Source of the DNA: Symbiodinium natans
Lineage: Eukaryota; Sar; Dinophyceae; Suessiales; Symbiodiniaceae
DNA: 64,000 nt
Direction of reading: 5' to 3'
Assembly: GCA_905221605.1 (NCBI GenBank)
Contig: CAJNDS010002230.1
Location: forward strand, 280,001-344,000
In this document: piece after piece, positions 51,104 to 62,905 of the stretch
Position numbering within the stretch: position 1 is the first letter of the stretch
How the letters are laid out: each line of letters opens with the position of its first letter
The notes under the pieces: generated by a model
The model's database searches: none
Told to the model about the DNA's origin: nothing
What the model saw: only the letters and a program-made list of their open reading frames with translations
Program-made: the position numbers and the translations under genes

Positions 51104-52740
51104 GTAAAGTCGGGGGCTTTTCTGGATTGAAGGTTTAGGGTTTAGGGTTTAGGGTTTAGGGTTTAGGGTTGGACGCACCTGAGGCTTCAGGAACTTGAGT
51201 CGCTGGAGGTCTGCGCTTCGGCATCCTAGGAGTTCACAGGCCTGTAGGATGCTCCTGGGCTGATGAACGTCGGGCTTTGGAGGTAGGCGCTTCCGCCCGA
51301 CGCCCGACGGCCACTGCCCCCGCCCAGCTTTGCCTGAAGGAGCTTCGCATCTTCCGGCGCTTGCAATGCTGAGAACAGAAAACAGGGGGCGGCCTGCTGA
51401 GAGTCCCTAAACCCTAAACCCTAAACGCCAAACCCTAAACCCCAAACCCTAAACCCTAAACCCTAAGCCCGCAGAGCGAGAGCGAGAATACTTGACGGGC
51501 TTGTTCCCAAACGCTGAACAGCCAAGTGGGGGTGTCTCCAATGTCTACAGAATATCCTAAAGCCCCAAATTCCTTAAAGCCCCCTGCAGCCCCAACCCTA
51601 AACCCTAAACCCTAAACCCTAAACCCTAAACCCTAAACCCTAAACCCTAAACCCCAAACCACTCTTTTACGGCTCCGAGGTTGAGATCTGTGTCGTAGTG
51701 TTAGCCAGGGGTGTTTTGCAAGCAGGAGGAGGGTTTAGGGTTTAGGGTTTAGGGTTTAGGGTTGAGGGTTTAGGGTTTAGGGTTTAGGGTTTAGGGTTTA
51801 GCCCCCGCCCTGAGCACTTGTTCATGTGGGAGGGTTTAGGGTTTTGGTGTACATGGCATCTCAAAGCCCTAACCCAGAAGCCTGACCCCGAAACCCCCCA
51901 TACCCAAAACCCTAAGCCCTACACCCCAAAACTTTAACCCCTAAACCCGAAACCCTACACCCTACACCCTAAGCCTCTACACCCGAGAGCCAGAACTACA
52001 CTCAATTCGCATAACCTAAACCCTACACCCTACCCCTAAACCCGAAACCCTAAACCCTAAACCCTAAATCCTAAACCCTAAAGCAAAGCCCCACACCCCA
52101 CAATAGTGGACTCCAAGCTTCGTAGGCGAAGGCCACCCTCGAGCGTTGCGGGATGCGGCAGTACGTCCTCACGGAGCGGGGGAGGTTGTTAAGCTCCATG
52201 CGCTCTTAAACCCTGCGCTCCTAAATCCTAAATCCTGCGCTCCTAAACCCTAAACCCTAAACCCTAAATTTGAAAGCCTAGACCCTAAACCCTACTTGTG
52301 AAGATTGACGAGGTTCTGTTCAAGGGGTCCAGAGACTTGGGGGGGGTGGGGGGTGCCGCACGGGTTTAGGGTTGAAAGGTTTCGGGTTCAGGGTTAAGTT
52401 AAGGGTCTCAAGGTCTAGGGTTTAGAGTTTAGGTTTTGGGATGTCAGATCTTTGAGCCCTGGAAAAGAAGTTGACAGACCGCTTGACATGCTTCTCATGG
52501 CACCGTGCCCCAAACCCTAAAGCTAAATTGGGCCAGTCTTCGGCCGTAAACCCTGAACCCTTAACACCCTTAAGCCTGCAGACCCTGAGACCCAACCAAA
52601 ACCCGGAATGCTTCAACCCTTCAAATTTTCAACTCCTAGGCCAAAGATAACCCCAAACCGAAACCCTCAACCCAACACGTCTCCAAACCCCCCCCCCAGA
52701 CCAATGAAGGACCAGATCTTGAGAAGCCTGAATTGCTTCA
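51104..52740. repeat. telomere-like arrays and unique islands
   Basis: G-strand 51130-51172; C-strand 51405-51470, 51595-51660, 51880-52085, 52200-52300 (with CCTGCGCTCCTAAA units) and 52540-52690; G-strand 51730-51802 and 52370-52440. The island 51173-51390 has short frames only. Confidence 0.8.
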
Positions 52741-52930
52741 GGGGTTCTTAGGGGGTTCCTAGGGTTTCCTAAAATAACTTAGAGTTTCTTGAAGGTTCTT
52801 AGGCTTTCTTAAAATAACTTAGAGTTTCTTTAAGGTTCTTAGGGTTTCTTAAAGGTTCCTAGGGTTTCTTTAAGGTTCCTAGGGTTTCTTAAAGTTCTTA
52901 GAGTTTCTTGAAGGTTCTTAGGGTTTAGGG
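52741..52930. repeat. GGTTCTTAGGGTTTCTTAAA tandem repeat
   Basis: About nine units of 19-24 bp built from TTCTTAGGG/TTTCTTAAAG, probably a telomere-derived repeat that has taken on a longer period. Confidence 0.8.
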
Positions 52931-53047
52931 TCTTCAGGGTCGTTGGGGAGGGTTTTAGAGGTTTTTCGGGACGGTCGGGATGTTCGAGGCTTGGGCGGGC
53001 TTTAACCCACCCGCCCTTTGCATCCGTAACGTTAGGAAGTTGCTTAT

Positions 53048-53188
53048 CCTTAAACCCTAAACCCTAAACCCTAAACCCTAAACCCTAAATCCTAAACCCT
53101 AAACCCTCAACCCTAAACCCTCAACCCTCAACCCTAAACCCTCAACCCTCAACCCTCAACCCTAAACCCTAAACCCTAAACCCTAAAC
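53048..53188. repeat. CCCTAAA/CCCTCAA array
   Basis: C-strand array with a central block of CCCTCAA variants flanked by canonical units. Confidence 0.93.
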
Positions 53189-53282
53189 TACTTCTCGGGT
53201 GTTTAGGCTTTAGGCTTCAACTGCGTGAGGAGAACGGTGCCCGAGCAGTCAGGCAGCGCCCGGGGGGGTGCTGGGCCTGAAG

Positions 53283-53317
53283 CCCCCCCCCCTCCCCCCC
53301 CTCCCCCCCCCCCCCCC

Positions 53318-53371
<54 letters not shown>

Positions 53372-53469
53372 ACCCCCCCCCCCCCCCCCCCCCCCCCCTC
53401 CCCCCCCCCCCCCCCCCCCTCCCCCCCCCTCCCCCCCTCCCCCCCCCCCCCCCCCCCCCTCTCCCCCCC
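53283..53469. repeat. poly-C tract, about 187 bp
   Basis: Almost pure C with scattered single T and one A. It causes spurious polyproline (plus) and polyglycine (minus) frames. Confidence 0.97.
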
Positions 53470-55513
53470 GGTTGAGGGTTTTAAGGGTTTAGGGTTTAGG
53501 GTACCACCTGAAGCCCTAAATTCCCAAAGCCCCAAACAACCCTCATGGTAAAACCCAGCACCCCAACCCAATTTCGGACTTGTTGCGCGGTTTCGGAATG
53601 CTGGGCGCTTTCTATCTTTTCCTCTATACCATCCGTTCGGGTTAAGGAACAAGAGAAATTTGTTGCTTTTCCTAAGCCCTAAGCCCCAAAGCCACCAAGA
53701 GAATGTTGAAAAGTCACGTTTTGTGCCCGTTTATTCTCAAAAGCCGATCATAAACCCTAGACCCCTAAAACCCCCCTAATCCCGATCAGTCCTGTTAGTA
53801 TAAGGGGGAACATCCCAACCTAAACCCCTAAACCTCGAGCACGAAACCTCAACCCTAAGCCCCGGACACCAGCCGCGCAGGATCGCGGACAGCGTGCCCG
53901 TTTGGGAGACTTGGCTCGAGGGTGGGGAGCCTAGCATCCGAGTTTTGAGGGTTTGGGGTTTGGACTTGGGGCTTGGGTTTATGCAAACGGTGGGTTTAGG
54001 GCAGAGGAGTTGAAGACTAGGACTCCGAGTTTTTTGGCGGGGGTTGGGTTTAAGGTTTAGGACTTTCGACCCTGTTTTGGAGAAGGTAGAACAGGCAAAC
54101 TCGCAGGACAGGATCTGCACCAGGTTACTTCCAATTTTGTTCCTTGTCGAAGGCCAAAAAACTTTCGGCTTTCCACGGGCTCCAAGCTCGGTGCGGCTTG
54201 CTAGGACTTCAGGGCATCGCCCAATCTTGGGGCTTCTGGGGGGTACTTCCTTCCCTAGCAGCAGATTAATGAAGATCCTACCCTCCAAGTTAACACCAAG
54301 GCGTGCGTGATTCTTGGCAACCATAAGCCCTGAACCTCAAATCCTAAACCCCCAAGTCCCAGGAAGTATGGGATAAAGCACTTCGACCACGACTCCCTAG
54401 CGCCGTTATCAACAAGGCCCAACTCTCATGATTAAGGATGCTTCCTGTCGGATTACAGTGACCCCCTACATAATGTCATGTTCAGCGCTGCCACAGAGAC
54501 CGCTCATCGCAAAAGGCAGGCGTAGGGGTATGCGATACCATACTTCTTGGAGACCACAACCCGAATACACTTCCCGAACCACTGACCAGCGAACCTGGCG
54601 AGCATCTTCGGACCCCATGTAGTCTACGCTGCCATTTATCGTACCCTAGCTGCCTCGGAGAGGGCGCCAATGCGCGCAAGCACAGTCAACGCACGGCGCT
54701 GACAAAAAAAACCCAAGTCGTAGATTGAGGGTCTCGACCTTAGGCAGCGACGTCGCAGAGGTGTTTGAGCCGGATCAAGGCAGGGCGCACAATTCGTGGT
54801 CTCCCTAGACCCTATAAACCCTGCACCCGAAGCCCTGAGGCCCCAAACCTGAAACCGTAAACCCTACACCCTAAACCCCCAAAATTACAAAGTTGACCGT
54901 TGTCCGGGGTTTAGGATTTTGAGGTTCGGGGTTTTCAACGCAGTCACAGCGTTGTTCATGTTAAAGGATCTCCCACCTGCTGTTCGTCCCCGCCTACTTA
55001 CTTCCTTGTGCAGTATTTAGGACACCTTGACTAAAAATTTGACAAAACTTTGAACCCTGAACCAAAACTTTAAGCCCAAAACCCCAATTAGCCCAAGAAT
55101 CCTGAACTCCAAAACCTAAGATGCTCAATCTTCAAACCCTACACTCATTAAACGCCGAACCTACAAAAACCTAAAACCCTAAGCCCTAAAACCCTAAAGC
55201 TCTCAAACCCTAAAGCCCTAAAACCCTGAAACCTAAACCCCTAGAACCCCAAGACCTAAACCCTCAAACCTAAACGCCCAACCTTAACCCAAATCCATAT
55301 AACCGAGCAAAGCTGCCTTCGGCCTGTATGGCTCAGCTGACCTCGGTCGGCGGCGTGTTGGAGGACGGGGCCTTTCGAGGTTCGTCGCGAGGTGGTGGGT
55401 GGTGTTTTGGGGGCTCGCTAAACCCTAAAAAACCCTAAGCCCCACACCCTAATTAAACCCTACACCCTAAACCCTAACCCTGAACCCTAAACCCTAAACC
55501 CTAACCTAAAACC
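53470..55513. other. mostly unique DNA with a MITE end
   Basis: A G-strand cluster at 53484-53503. A MITE right end lies at 53794-53818 (GTTAGTATAAGGGGGAACAT then CCCAA, same as 11272-11297). A minus frame at 53776-54324 and a plus frame at 54044-54310 lack domains. Degenerate CCCTAAA-type units lie at 55060-55290 and 55425-55510. Confidence 0.5.
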
Positions 55514-55621
55514 ATGCGTCTCAGAGCTTCACTGGTGCGCCAGGGCCTGCGTACGCGACGACGACTCCAGACTGTGGGTCGGGTTGTAGCCCACGCTGTC
55601 CTGAATCGGCCCACACCCTAA
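55514..55621 (+). CDS. weak candidate small ORF or exon
   Basis: ATG to TAA, 35 codons: MRLRASLVRQGLRTRRRLQT then VGRVVAHAVLNRPTP. The Arg/Leu-rich, acid-free start resembles a mitochondrial targeting peptide. Could be chance in a GC-rich island between arrays. Confidence 0.28.
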   Translation: MRLRASLVRQGLRTRRRLQTVGRVVAHAVLNRPTP

Positions 55622-55639
55622 AGCCAGAGCCATGGTGCT

Positions 55640-57830
55640 AGTAGGGTTTAGGGTTTAGGGTTTAGGGTTTAGGGTTTAGGGTTTGGGGTATAGGGTTTGG
55701 GGTAGAGGGTTTAGGATTTAGGGTTTAGGGTAAGTCCAAACAAGAAAGCCTGACCCCGCAACCCTTTAATCTTGAACCCTAAGCTTTCAACCTTACCCTC
55801 GACCTAATCCGATTAAGATAAGTTGTCCTGGGCCTCTCATCTCCCCTGTATGGGATTTACGGTTCAGGGTTTAGGGTTGAGGGTTCTGGCCTCTCATCCT
55901 CGCCCCACAGCCAAGAATCCTGCAGCCCTAGCCCCCCAGCCTGATACCCTCAACCACCCTAGAGCAACCCGACGTCCAAATCCTGCCCAAAAACCCCGAA
56001 ACCCTGGGCCCTAGATCCTAAACCCCGAACCCCAAACTCCGCGGCCCTGAGAACCCCCTCGAGGATTCCCACCCTTGGCTCCAGGCCCGCAAGTCGCTGG
56101 GGTTTTAGTGTTTTTTTCAGCGTTTTGAGGGCTCAACCCTAAACCTTTGGCTCCTGATTTTTTAGTCGTGGGCTTGGGGGCTTCGACATGTTAAGTTGGG
56201 TGCTTGGGGGGCTGTTTTGGTTTGGGGGTTTCGTGTCGTAGGGTTTGGGAGTTCGGGTTTTTGGTTTGGGGGTTGGGGTTCAGGCTTCATTGCACGGCAT
56301 TCCGTGAGGGAACGCTTTTGGAAGAGCCTTATCGCCATCCCATCAGCCCGATTTCTGGTCCCTCTAAACGTTCCCGAAAACCCTAACCCCAAAGCCGTGA
56401 AGGTTTTGGGCTTAGGGTTTAAGGTTCGGGAACGCTGCACTCAAGTTGTACAGGCTGAGGCCACAAGTGCTGCGGCAGCGAAGATCTTCGGACGCATTGG
56501 GAGAGGGGGAGGGGGGTGGGGTCGGGTCTTTTGCGCCCAGGGCATGTTGGGTTTAAGGTCGGGTGAGGTTTGAGGGCTTTAGGGTTCAGCCTCTGTTTGG
56601 GAGAGATGCCTTGGTTCAGAAACAAGAGCTGAAAAGCCCCAAGCCCGAACCCTTGAACCCTATCTTCTCCTACAGGAAGAGGCGCGATGCTCTTCTGCAG
56701 GTCCGAATCGGAACCTTGAGCCCTTTCCGGGATCCCCGAAATTCCTAAGCCCCAGCTCCACAATGCTCCAAAGCCCTAAACCCTAGACCTCCTGCTCCTT
56801 CTGTGTGCGCAGTGGTGGGCCGCAGGACAGCCGTGCCGGACATGGTCCACGACCCAATGAACTGCTTTCCATGCCCAACGGCCCAGATACTGACGTAGGC
56901 TTGTTGCACTTCGAGCCACCGCAGAGAAGATACCCGTAGCCTTGATCACCTAAGCTATGCAACCGCACTGCTGCAACCGAGAACCCTAAACCCCAAACCC
57001 AAACCCTAAACCCTAACCCAAACCCAAACCCCAAACCCAACCCCAACCCTAAACCCTAAACCCTATGCAAACCGACCGTTGCAACCGAGATAGCGGAGCT
57101 GAAGTCTGGCTACCGCTGTGCGAAAAGCTACGTGCACATGTGGGCCCGCCAAGTTTCCTTGGAAGGAATGCCCCCGGGAAGTTTGGAAACTCCAAACCAG
57201 TGACTGGGGCTGAGGACTTCCCCGAACCCTTAGCCCGAAAACCTTGAAAGGTTTAGGGTTCAGGGTTTAGGGGTTTAGGGTTTAGGGTTTAGGGTTTAGG
57301 GCTCCTGCACCTGGTCCGAATTGGACCTCGCTCCCCTGAACGCAACAACTCAGAGCCCCGCCCCCGCAAATTCAGGGAATTCTGAGCCAAGGGGTCGTTG
57401 AGTTTAGGTTTTAGGGTTTAGGGTTTAGGGTTTAGGGTTTGTTTTTGTTTAGGGTTTAGGGTTTAGGGTTTTTTTAGGGTTTAAGCTCCTGCGACATAGT
57501 GTACCGGATTCCCTTTCGTCAAAGGACCAGTATCACAGCCGAAACCACACAGCCCCCCACATCTTCAGCCTAAGTCCCACCTCAACCCTAAGCCCTGAAC
57601 CCTAAACCTAAGCTCTAAGCCCTAACCCTAAACCCCAAACCCCAAACCCCTAAGCCCCCCCTAAACCCAAACCCCAAACCCCAAGCCCCCCCTAAACCCC
57701 AAACCCCAAACCCTAAACCCCAAGCCCCCCCCTAAACCCCAAACCCCAAACCCTAAACCCCAAACCCCATGCCCCAAGCCCCAACATGTCCCAACTCCCC
57801 CCCGAGTCCGAAACCTCCAAAAACCCCTGG
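55640..57830. other. telomere-like arrays and unclassified islands
   Basis: G-strand 55640-55735, C-strand 56985-57062 (with hexamer and CCCAAA variants), G-strand 57250-57302 and 57400-57485, C-strand 57590-57780 (CCCCAAA-rich). Open frames at 56196-56573 and 56419-56763 lack domains. The island 56770-56980 is unique. Confidence 0.6.
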
Positions 57831-57835
57831 CGCAG

Positions 57836-57888
57836 CCAGACCGGGCGCTGACGACTTCGCGGCCGCCATGGCGCGCGTCAAGGCCTAA
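57836..57888 (+). CDS. weak candidate terminal exon
   Basis: After GCGCAG the frame reads RPGADDFAAAMARVKA and TAA. It is flanked by C-strand and G-strand arrays. Very short. Confidence 0.28.
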
Positions 57889-58354
57889 ACCCTAGGGTGT
57901 AGGGTTTAGGGCGTGTTTAGGGTTTAGGGTTTAGGGTTTAGGGTTTAGGGTTTCGGGTTTCGGGTTTAGGGTTTATTTAGGGCTTTAGGGTTTAGGGCTA
58001 CCCTAGGGTCGAGAGGTTCGAGCAATTTCGGGCTGAGGATTTGAAGGTTTGCCATTCTTGTTACTTTGTGTGTTAGAGATGGCCAACTCTGTTTGTCGCA
58101 ACATGAGTAGCATCGTAGACAAAAGCAAAGGGTTGGAAGGTTGAGGGGGCTGTAGGGCTCACCCTAAACCCAAACCCCAAGGCCCCAAACCCCAACCAAC
58201 CCCAAACCCCAAACCCCAAACCCCAAGCCCCAAACTCTAAACCCTAAACCCTAAATCCTAAACCCCAAACCCCAAACCCTAAACCCTAACCCCCAAACCC
58301 TAAACCCTAAACGCTTAAGCCCTAAACCATTCATACTTGCTGCATCCTTTGAAG
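57889..58354. repeat. G-strand then C-strand telomere-like arrays
   Basis: TTTAGGG units at 57895-58000, unique DNA at 58001-58160, CCCCAAA/CCCTAAA units at 58160-58330. Confidence 0.88.
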
Positions 58355-58431
58355 GACGCCGCGGGGCCCGGCTGGGAGGTCCGAGAGATCAAGCAGCTGC
58401 TGCCCGGAATGTGCGGGGGCCTGGGCAAAGG
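58355..58431 (+). CDS. candidate exon, function unknown
   Basis: After TTTGAAG the frame reads DAAGPGWEVREIKQLLPGMC then GGLGK and ends AAAG|GGTTTAGGG, directly at the array. Protein-like, flanked C-strand/G-strand. No domain recognised. Confidence 0.42.
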
Positions 58432-59960
58432 GTTTAGGGTTTAGGGTTTAGGGTTTAGGGTTTAGGGTTTAGGGTTTAGGGTTTAGGGTTTATAGGGTGT
58501 AGGGTTTAGAGTTCATAGGGTGTAGGGTTTAGGGTTCAGGGTTTAGGGTTTAGGGTTCAGGGTTCAGGGTTTAGGGCCTCGGCAAGCTCTGGTCGGTTTG
58601 CGGGCCTGAGGGTGGGTTTGGGGTTGAAAGGGTTTAGGGTTTGTAGGGTTTAGGGTTTAGGGTTAAGGGTTTGGTGAGTTAGAGTTTAGGGTTTAGGGTT
58701 GGTTTAGGTTCAGGGTTGCGTTGGGGTTTTTAGGGGCTTTGGGCCGGCTTACTTCTTTCTGGGCTTTAGGCTTTCGGAGTCCAGGATCTAGGAGTTCGTG
58801 GTCTTGCGCACTCAGAAGTGTTGCAAGCGGGGGAACGTAGTGGTTCGGTAGCTGAGTTTTCTTCTGCCGAAGCCGAATCCTCAACCCAGGACCCTACACC
58901 CCAAAGCCCAAGCCCCAAACACTAACCACCCTAAACTCTAAACCCTATAAACCCCTACGCCCCAAACCCTAAATCCACCCCTCCCCCCCGTACCCCCAAT
59001 ATGAATGGTTTAGGACCCTAAACCCTAAACCCTAAACCCTAACCCTAAACCCTAAACCCTAAACCCTAAACCCTAAACCCTTTTTGCGGCTGCACTCCCA
59101 AGGAGCCACACCTGCGAAGCGTGGCGCTGAGCAGGGCACAAACGGGAGGAAACGCAGCGCGGGGGCAGCGTTTGGGGGGTCTTCGGGGCTCATGATCCCT
59201 AAGCCCAACAGCCCTACAGTGGCTTAGGGTGTTCATGGGAATCCATACCCTACACTCCGAAAACCCTGAGCCCAACAAGCCTAAACGGCTAAAGCCTAAG
59301 AGGGCGGGTCTATAGGTCAAGGTTTCAGGGGTATTGACATTTTGAGGTTAGGGTTTCAGGGTGCAGGTCGAGCGTCAAGACATGTACGACCTGCAGCCCT
59401 GAGGGAATAGGGCTGAGGTTTTAAAGTCCCATCTATCGGGGGCATTTCTGGGCACCGTCACAGGTACTTTTTGGAGGTATGGTTGGGGCCGGTTGGGGTT
59501 TCGGGCTTCGGGTGCTCACAGGTCCCCGCAAGCTGTTGTTGAAGAGGTGCCAAGAAGCTAAGAACCAAGTAGTGGGGAGTATTTGGGGTTTAGTGTGGTG
59601 TGGAGGTTTGAGGAGATCCTGGGACAATACCATGGCGCCAGCGCCGCGATGCTGACTCAACCCAACCCCCAAAATTCCTCCAAATTCCCCCAACCCCCCC
59701 CTCCCCCCCCCCCCCCCCCCCCAAAAAAAAAAAAAAACATAGCAACAAAAAGGAAAGAAAAAGACCGAAACCCACGAGGGCGGCACCTCAGAAGGCCCCC
59801 CCCCCCCAAAGCACAGGTCCAAAGCTCGAGCGTGAACAAGGCCGACGGCCTGCGCGAGCTTTGCAAGGCTGGGGTGTGCTCCCCTCAACCACCCCAACAA
59901 GACCCTAAACCCTAAACCCTAAACCCTAAACCCTAAACCCTAAACCCTAAACCGTAAACA
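58432..59960. other. telomere-like arrays, C/A tract and islands
   Basis: G-strand 58432-58575 and 58625-58700; C-strand 59013-59078 and 59903-59958. A poly-C then poly-A tract lies at 59695-59739. The island 59827-59885 (SVNKADGLRELCKAGV) and the island 59090-59180 are weak exon candidates. A minus frame 59433-59900 is driven by the C tract. Confidence 0.6.
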
Positions 59961-61072
59961 GAGTTTAGGGTTGAGGGTTTCGGGTTGAGGGTTTTAGGGT
60001 TTAAGCCAAGTCAACCCAAAAAACCCTGAGGCTCCAAACACGGCTGCAAAGGTTTAGTGTTTAGGGTTTAGGGTTCAGGGTTTACGATTTAGGGTTCAGG
60101 GTTTAGGGTTTAGGGTAGGGTTTAGGATTTAGGGGTTAGGATTTTCGGTTTACGGTTTAGGGTTTAGGGCCAAAGTTTAGGGTTGCCGAATCCAAACTAC
60201 CCCACATAGACCGAGAGCCCGCAAGCCCTCAACCCAGAAGTGAGTTTGGGGCCTAGGGTTGAGGGCTGTCGGAACCTCTCACCTCATAAACAGCCCGCTA
60301 AACGTTTTTAAAACAGTTTGTTTAGGCAGCTTGGGGTGTTTTTTGGGGGTGGCTATGGGGGTTTACGTCTTTTAGGGTTCAGGGTTTAGGGGTTTCATGG
60401 TTTATGGGTTTCAGGGTTTCAGGGGTTTTGCTCAACCCTGCACCCATGGACGGTTTTGTTAGAGCATTTGGGGCTTCCATGGTGCCGGGAGCAGGCTATC
60501 GGCGTCCCCATGGACCAAGCTCCAGACTCAGTTTGTTATATACATATTATATGTATATATATATATATGCTTAGGGTCTGATTCTCGGGCTCAGGATCGA
60601 GGGCGGTTTTGGGGTAGGTTGGCTTGCTTGAGACTTACGGGGTTGATAGGTTTTGGGTTTAGATGTTTAGGGCCTAAAGGTTTAGGGGCTGTTACGGTTT
60701 CAGTTTGAAGGGTGAGGATGCTTTCCGGTTTGGCATCGATCCGTTGCAGGGTTTAGGGTTCGGAGGACCCCCGCCCAGGGTCGTAGGGTTGTTGTCGGGT
60801 TTAGGGTTTAGGGGGCATTCAGGTTTGGCCGAAAGCCTGAAACCCTGCAACTCTACACCAGACCTCCCCCTTTAACTCCAAGCCCTGAACCCCCGAAGCC
60901 CCAAAAAACCCCCTAAACCCTAAGCCCTGAACACTCTAACCCCTAAACCCTTAAGTCCTTAAACCCCTAAAGCCTAAACCCTAAAGCCTAAACCCCTAAA
61001 CCCTAAACCCTAAACCCTAAACCCTAAACCCTAAAGCCTAAACCCCAAACCCTAAACTCTCCGAGTCCCAAG
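59961..61072. other. G-strand clusters, TA tract and C-strand array
   Basis: Degenerate TTTAGGG units at 59963-60185, unique DNA with a TA microsatellite at 60537-60568, G-strand fragments to 60820, then C-strand units at 60895-61058. No exon recognised before 61073. Confidence 0.6.
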
Positions 61073-61124
61073 GTCTGGGCCTTTGGTGACGACGCGAATG
61101 ATGTGCGAATGCTCACAGAAGTTG
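61073..61124 (+). CDS. Cof/HAD phosphatase exon, motif IV
   Basis: After CCCAAG the frame reads VWAFGDDANDVRMLTEV, an excellent match to HAD motif IV (G-D-x-x-N-D-x-x-M-L), whose two Asp residues help bind the catalytic magnesium. I place the donor at GAAGTTG|GTTCCA because it then joins in phase to the 61.63 kb exon, giving TEVGWGVRMAN as in Cof-type phosphatases (M-L-x-x-x-G-x-G-V-A-M-x-N-A). A second donor, GAG|GTTTTAGG at 61145, also keeps the frame open. Cof-type enzymes usually act on phosphorylated sugars or cofactors; the substrate cannot be told. Confidence 0.68.
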
Positions 61125-61626
61125 GTTCCAGTCTCAGACTTGAGGTTTTAGGGTTTCGGTTTAGGGTTCGGGGTTTAGGGTTCAGGGCTCAGGGTTTGAG
61201 GTTTAGGGTTTAGCGTTTGGGTGGGTCCGGAAACCATCTCGAAAGCTGTAGCACCCGAGTCAAGTGTTTTTTGGGCGTATGGTTCAGGGCGCTTAGACCC
61301 CATATCCGGCAACCCCACACACTAAAACCCAAGCTCTTAGAGAGTAAACTCCAACCCATCAATCAACAAAGTTACGTCCAATGCCCTACGTATCAAAACC
61401 CTCACCCCGGTGAATATTCTCGAAATAGCAGTATCATGAGTACTCAACAAGAAACCCTAATTTTGGAACTCATTTCAGATTCATTCTGTCCGTAGCCCTC
61501 TACACCCAAAACCCAGACCCCAAACCCTACACCCTAAACCCTAAACCCCAAACCCCAAACCCTAAACCTTAAACCCCTAACCCCTAAACTCTTACCCCTA
61601 AACCCAGGTTTCTCTCAACCTCCGAG

Positions 61627-61687
61627 GTTGGGGTGTGCGCATGGCCAACCACCTGCCAGCGCTGGCGGGGGTCGGCCGGGGTCTCAT
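61627..61687 (+). CDS. Cof/HAD phosphatase exon, GVxMxN segment
   Basis: After CCTCCGAG the frame reads (G)WGVRMANHLPALAGVGRGL, the loop that follows motif IV in HAD-IIB proteins. The donor CTCAT|GTGCCC leaves a phase that joins the 62.85 kb exon. If unspliced, the frame stops at TAG 61707. Confidence 0.6.
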
Positions 61688-62205
61688 GTGCCCGAGTTCG
61701 CGGGGCTAGCGGTTTCGGATTTTGGCGTTGTAGGACGTCTGGGACTTAGGAGTTTAGGGGTTCAGGGGCTTAGGGTTTAGTGAATTCAGGTTTTAGGGCT
61801 TTCGACTCTTTCTTTTAAGGCACATTGAGGCACCTGTCTGGCGCGCAGGGGTTTGGTTGGGGCTTCAAGGTTGTTTGGGTTGAGGGTGCACAACGGTTTA
61901 AGAGGGGAGGCTTTCAGTTTTTCTTTCTTAGTTCGTTTTTTGAGGGGGGGGGAGGCGGGGGGTGGGGTTGGGACTTGGGTAAATTATTTCGCCCGAAATC
62001 CACCTTGGGGTTCAGTAGATCTGCCCAGAAGTGCTCCCGTACCCCGAAACCCTAAACCCCTAGCCCCTAAGCCCTAAACCCTAGACCCTAAACCCTAAAC
62101 ACCTAACCCCTAAACCCCAAACCCCTAAACCCTAGACCCTAAACCCTAAACCCTAAACACCTAACCCCTAAACCCCCAAACCCCGAAACCCTAAATCTGC
62201 TGCAG

Positions 62206-62295
62206 TTCTTTGCAGCCCAAGGCCGCGACGTGACCGAGTTCACGAATGAGGAGACGCCCTTCCCTCCTCCCCCGACGAGATCCGAGAGACTTTGA
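62206..62295 (+). CDS. candidate terminal exon, possibly another transcript
   Basis: After TGCTGCAG the frame reads FFAAQGRDVTEFTNEETPFP then PPPTRSERL and TGA. It is GC-rich and protein-like. It lies between two C-strand arrays and does not fit the HAD sequence, so it may be an alternative end or part of another gene. Confidence 0.38.
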   Translation, partial: FFAAQGRDVTEFTNEETPFPPPPTRSERL

Positions 62296-62844
62296 ACCCT
62301 AACGCCCTAAAACCTCTGAAGCGCCCAAAACTCCAAATGCCCTGAAGCCCTCAAAACCCGAAAAACCCCAAAACCCCCCAAACCCTAAAACGCCTACAAC
62401 CTTAAAACCGTAAACCTTAAAGCCCGCAAGGCCCTCAAACCCACCTAAAACCCGAACACTCATGAAGCCCAAAAGCCCCAAAATCCCAAAAACCCCAAAA
62501 CCCCCTAAAACCCCGAAACTCCAAAACCCAAAAACTCTGAAACCCGAAAACCCTGACACCCCAACAGCCCTAAAACCCAAAAAACCCAAGCCCTAAAACC
62601 CCTAACCCCCCCCCCCCCAAGCCCTTTTTGGAGGCTTTCGGTTTGGGTGGCGCCAGGTGTGAGGTTTTTTGAGTCTGTGCTCGAAGCCCTGGGAAGCTTT
62701 AGGGTTGTTAAAAACCCCGAACCCCCTGAATCCCTAACCCCAAGAACTCTAAACTCTAAACCCTAAAACTCTAAACCCCAAACCCCGAAAACACCGAAAA
62801 CCCCAACACCCCTGAGCTCAAAAAGGAACATTTGGAACCCCAAG

Positions 62845-62905
62845 ACTCGAGGAGGATGGGGTTGCCAAGTACCTCCTGGCACATCTGCTTCAAGGCTTGG
62901 CGTGG
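62845..62905 (+). CDS. Cof/HAD phosphatase exon, C-terminal helix
   Basis: After CCCCAAG the frame reads LEEDGVAKYLLAHLLQGLAW and ends before GTTCAGGG. E-x-D-G-V-A-x-x-[LI] is the conserved C-terminal signature of Cof-type phosphatases. Phase and order agree with the exons at 61.07 and 61.63 kb. Confidence 0.62.

Noticed and set aside
53203-53652. Polyglycine/polyproline protein frames
   Set aside because: Direct products of the poly-C tract.
59433-59900. 155-codon minus frame with a polyglycine/phenylalanine stretch
   Set aside because: Driven by the poly-C and poly-A tract at 59695-59739.
62299-62589. Minus-strand GFxGFxVFGF-type frame
   Set aside because: It is the reverse reading of a degenerate CCCTAAAACCC array.
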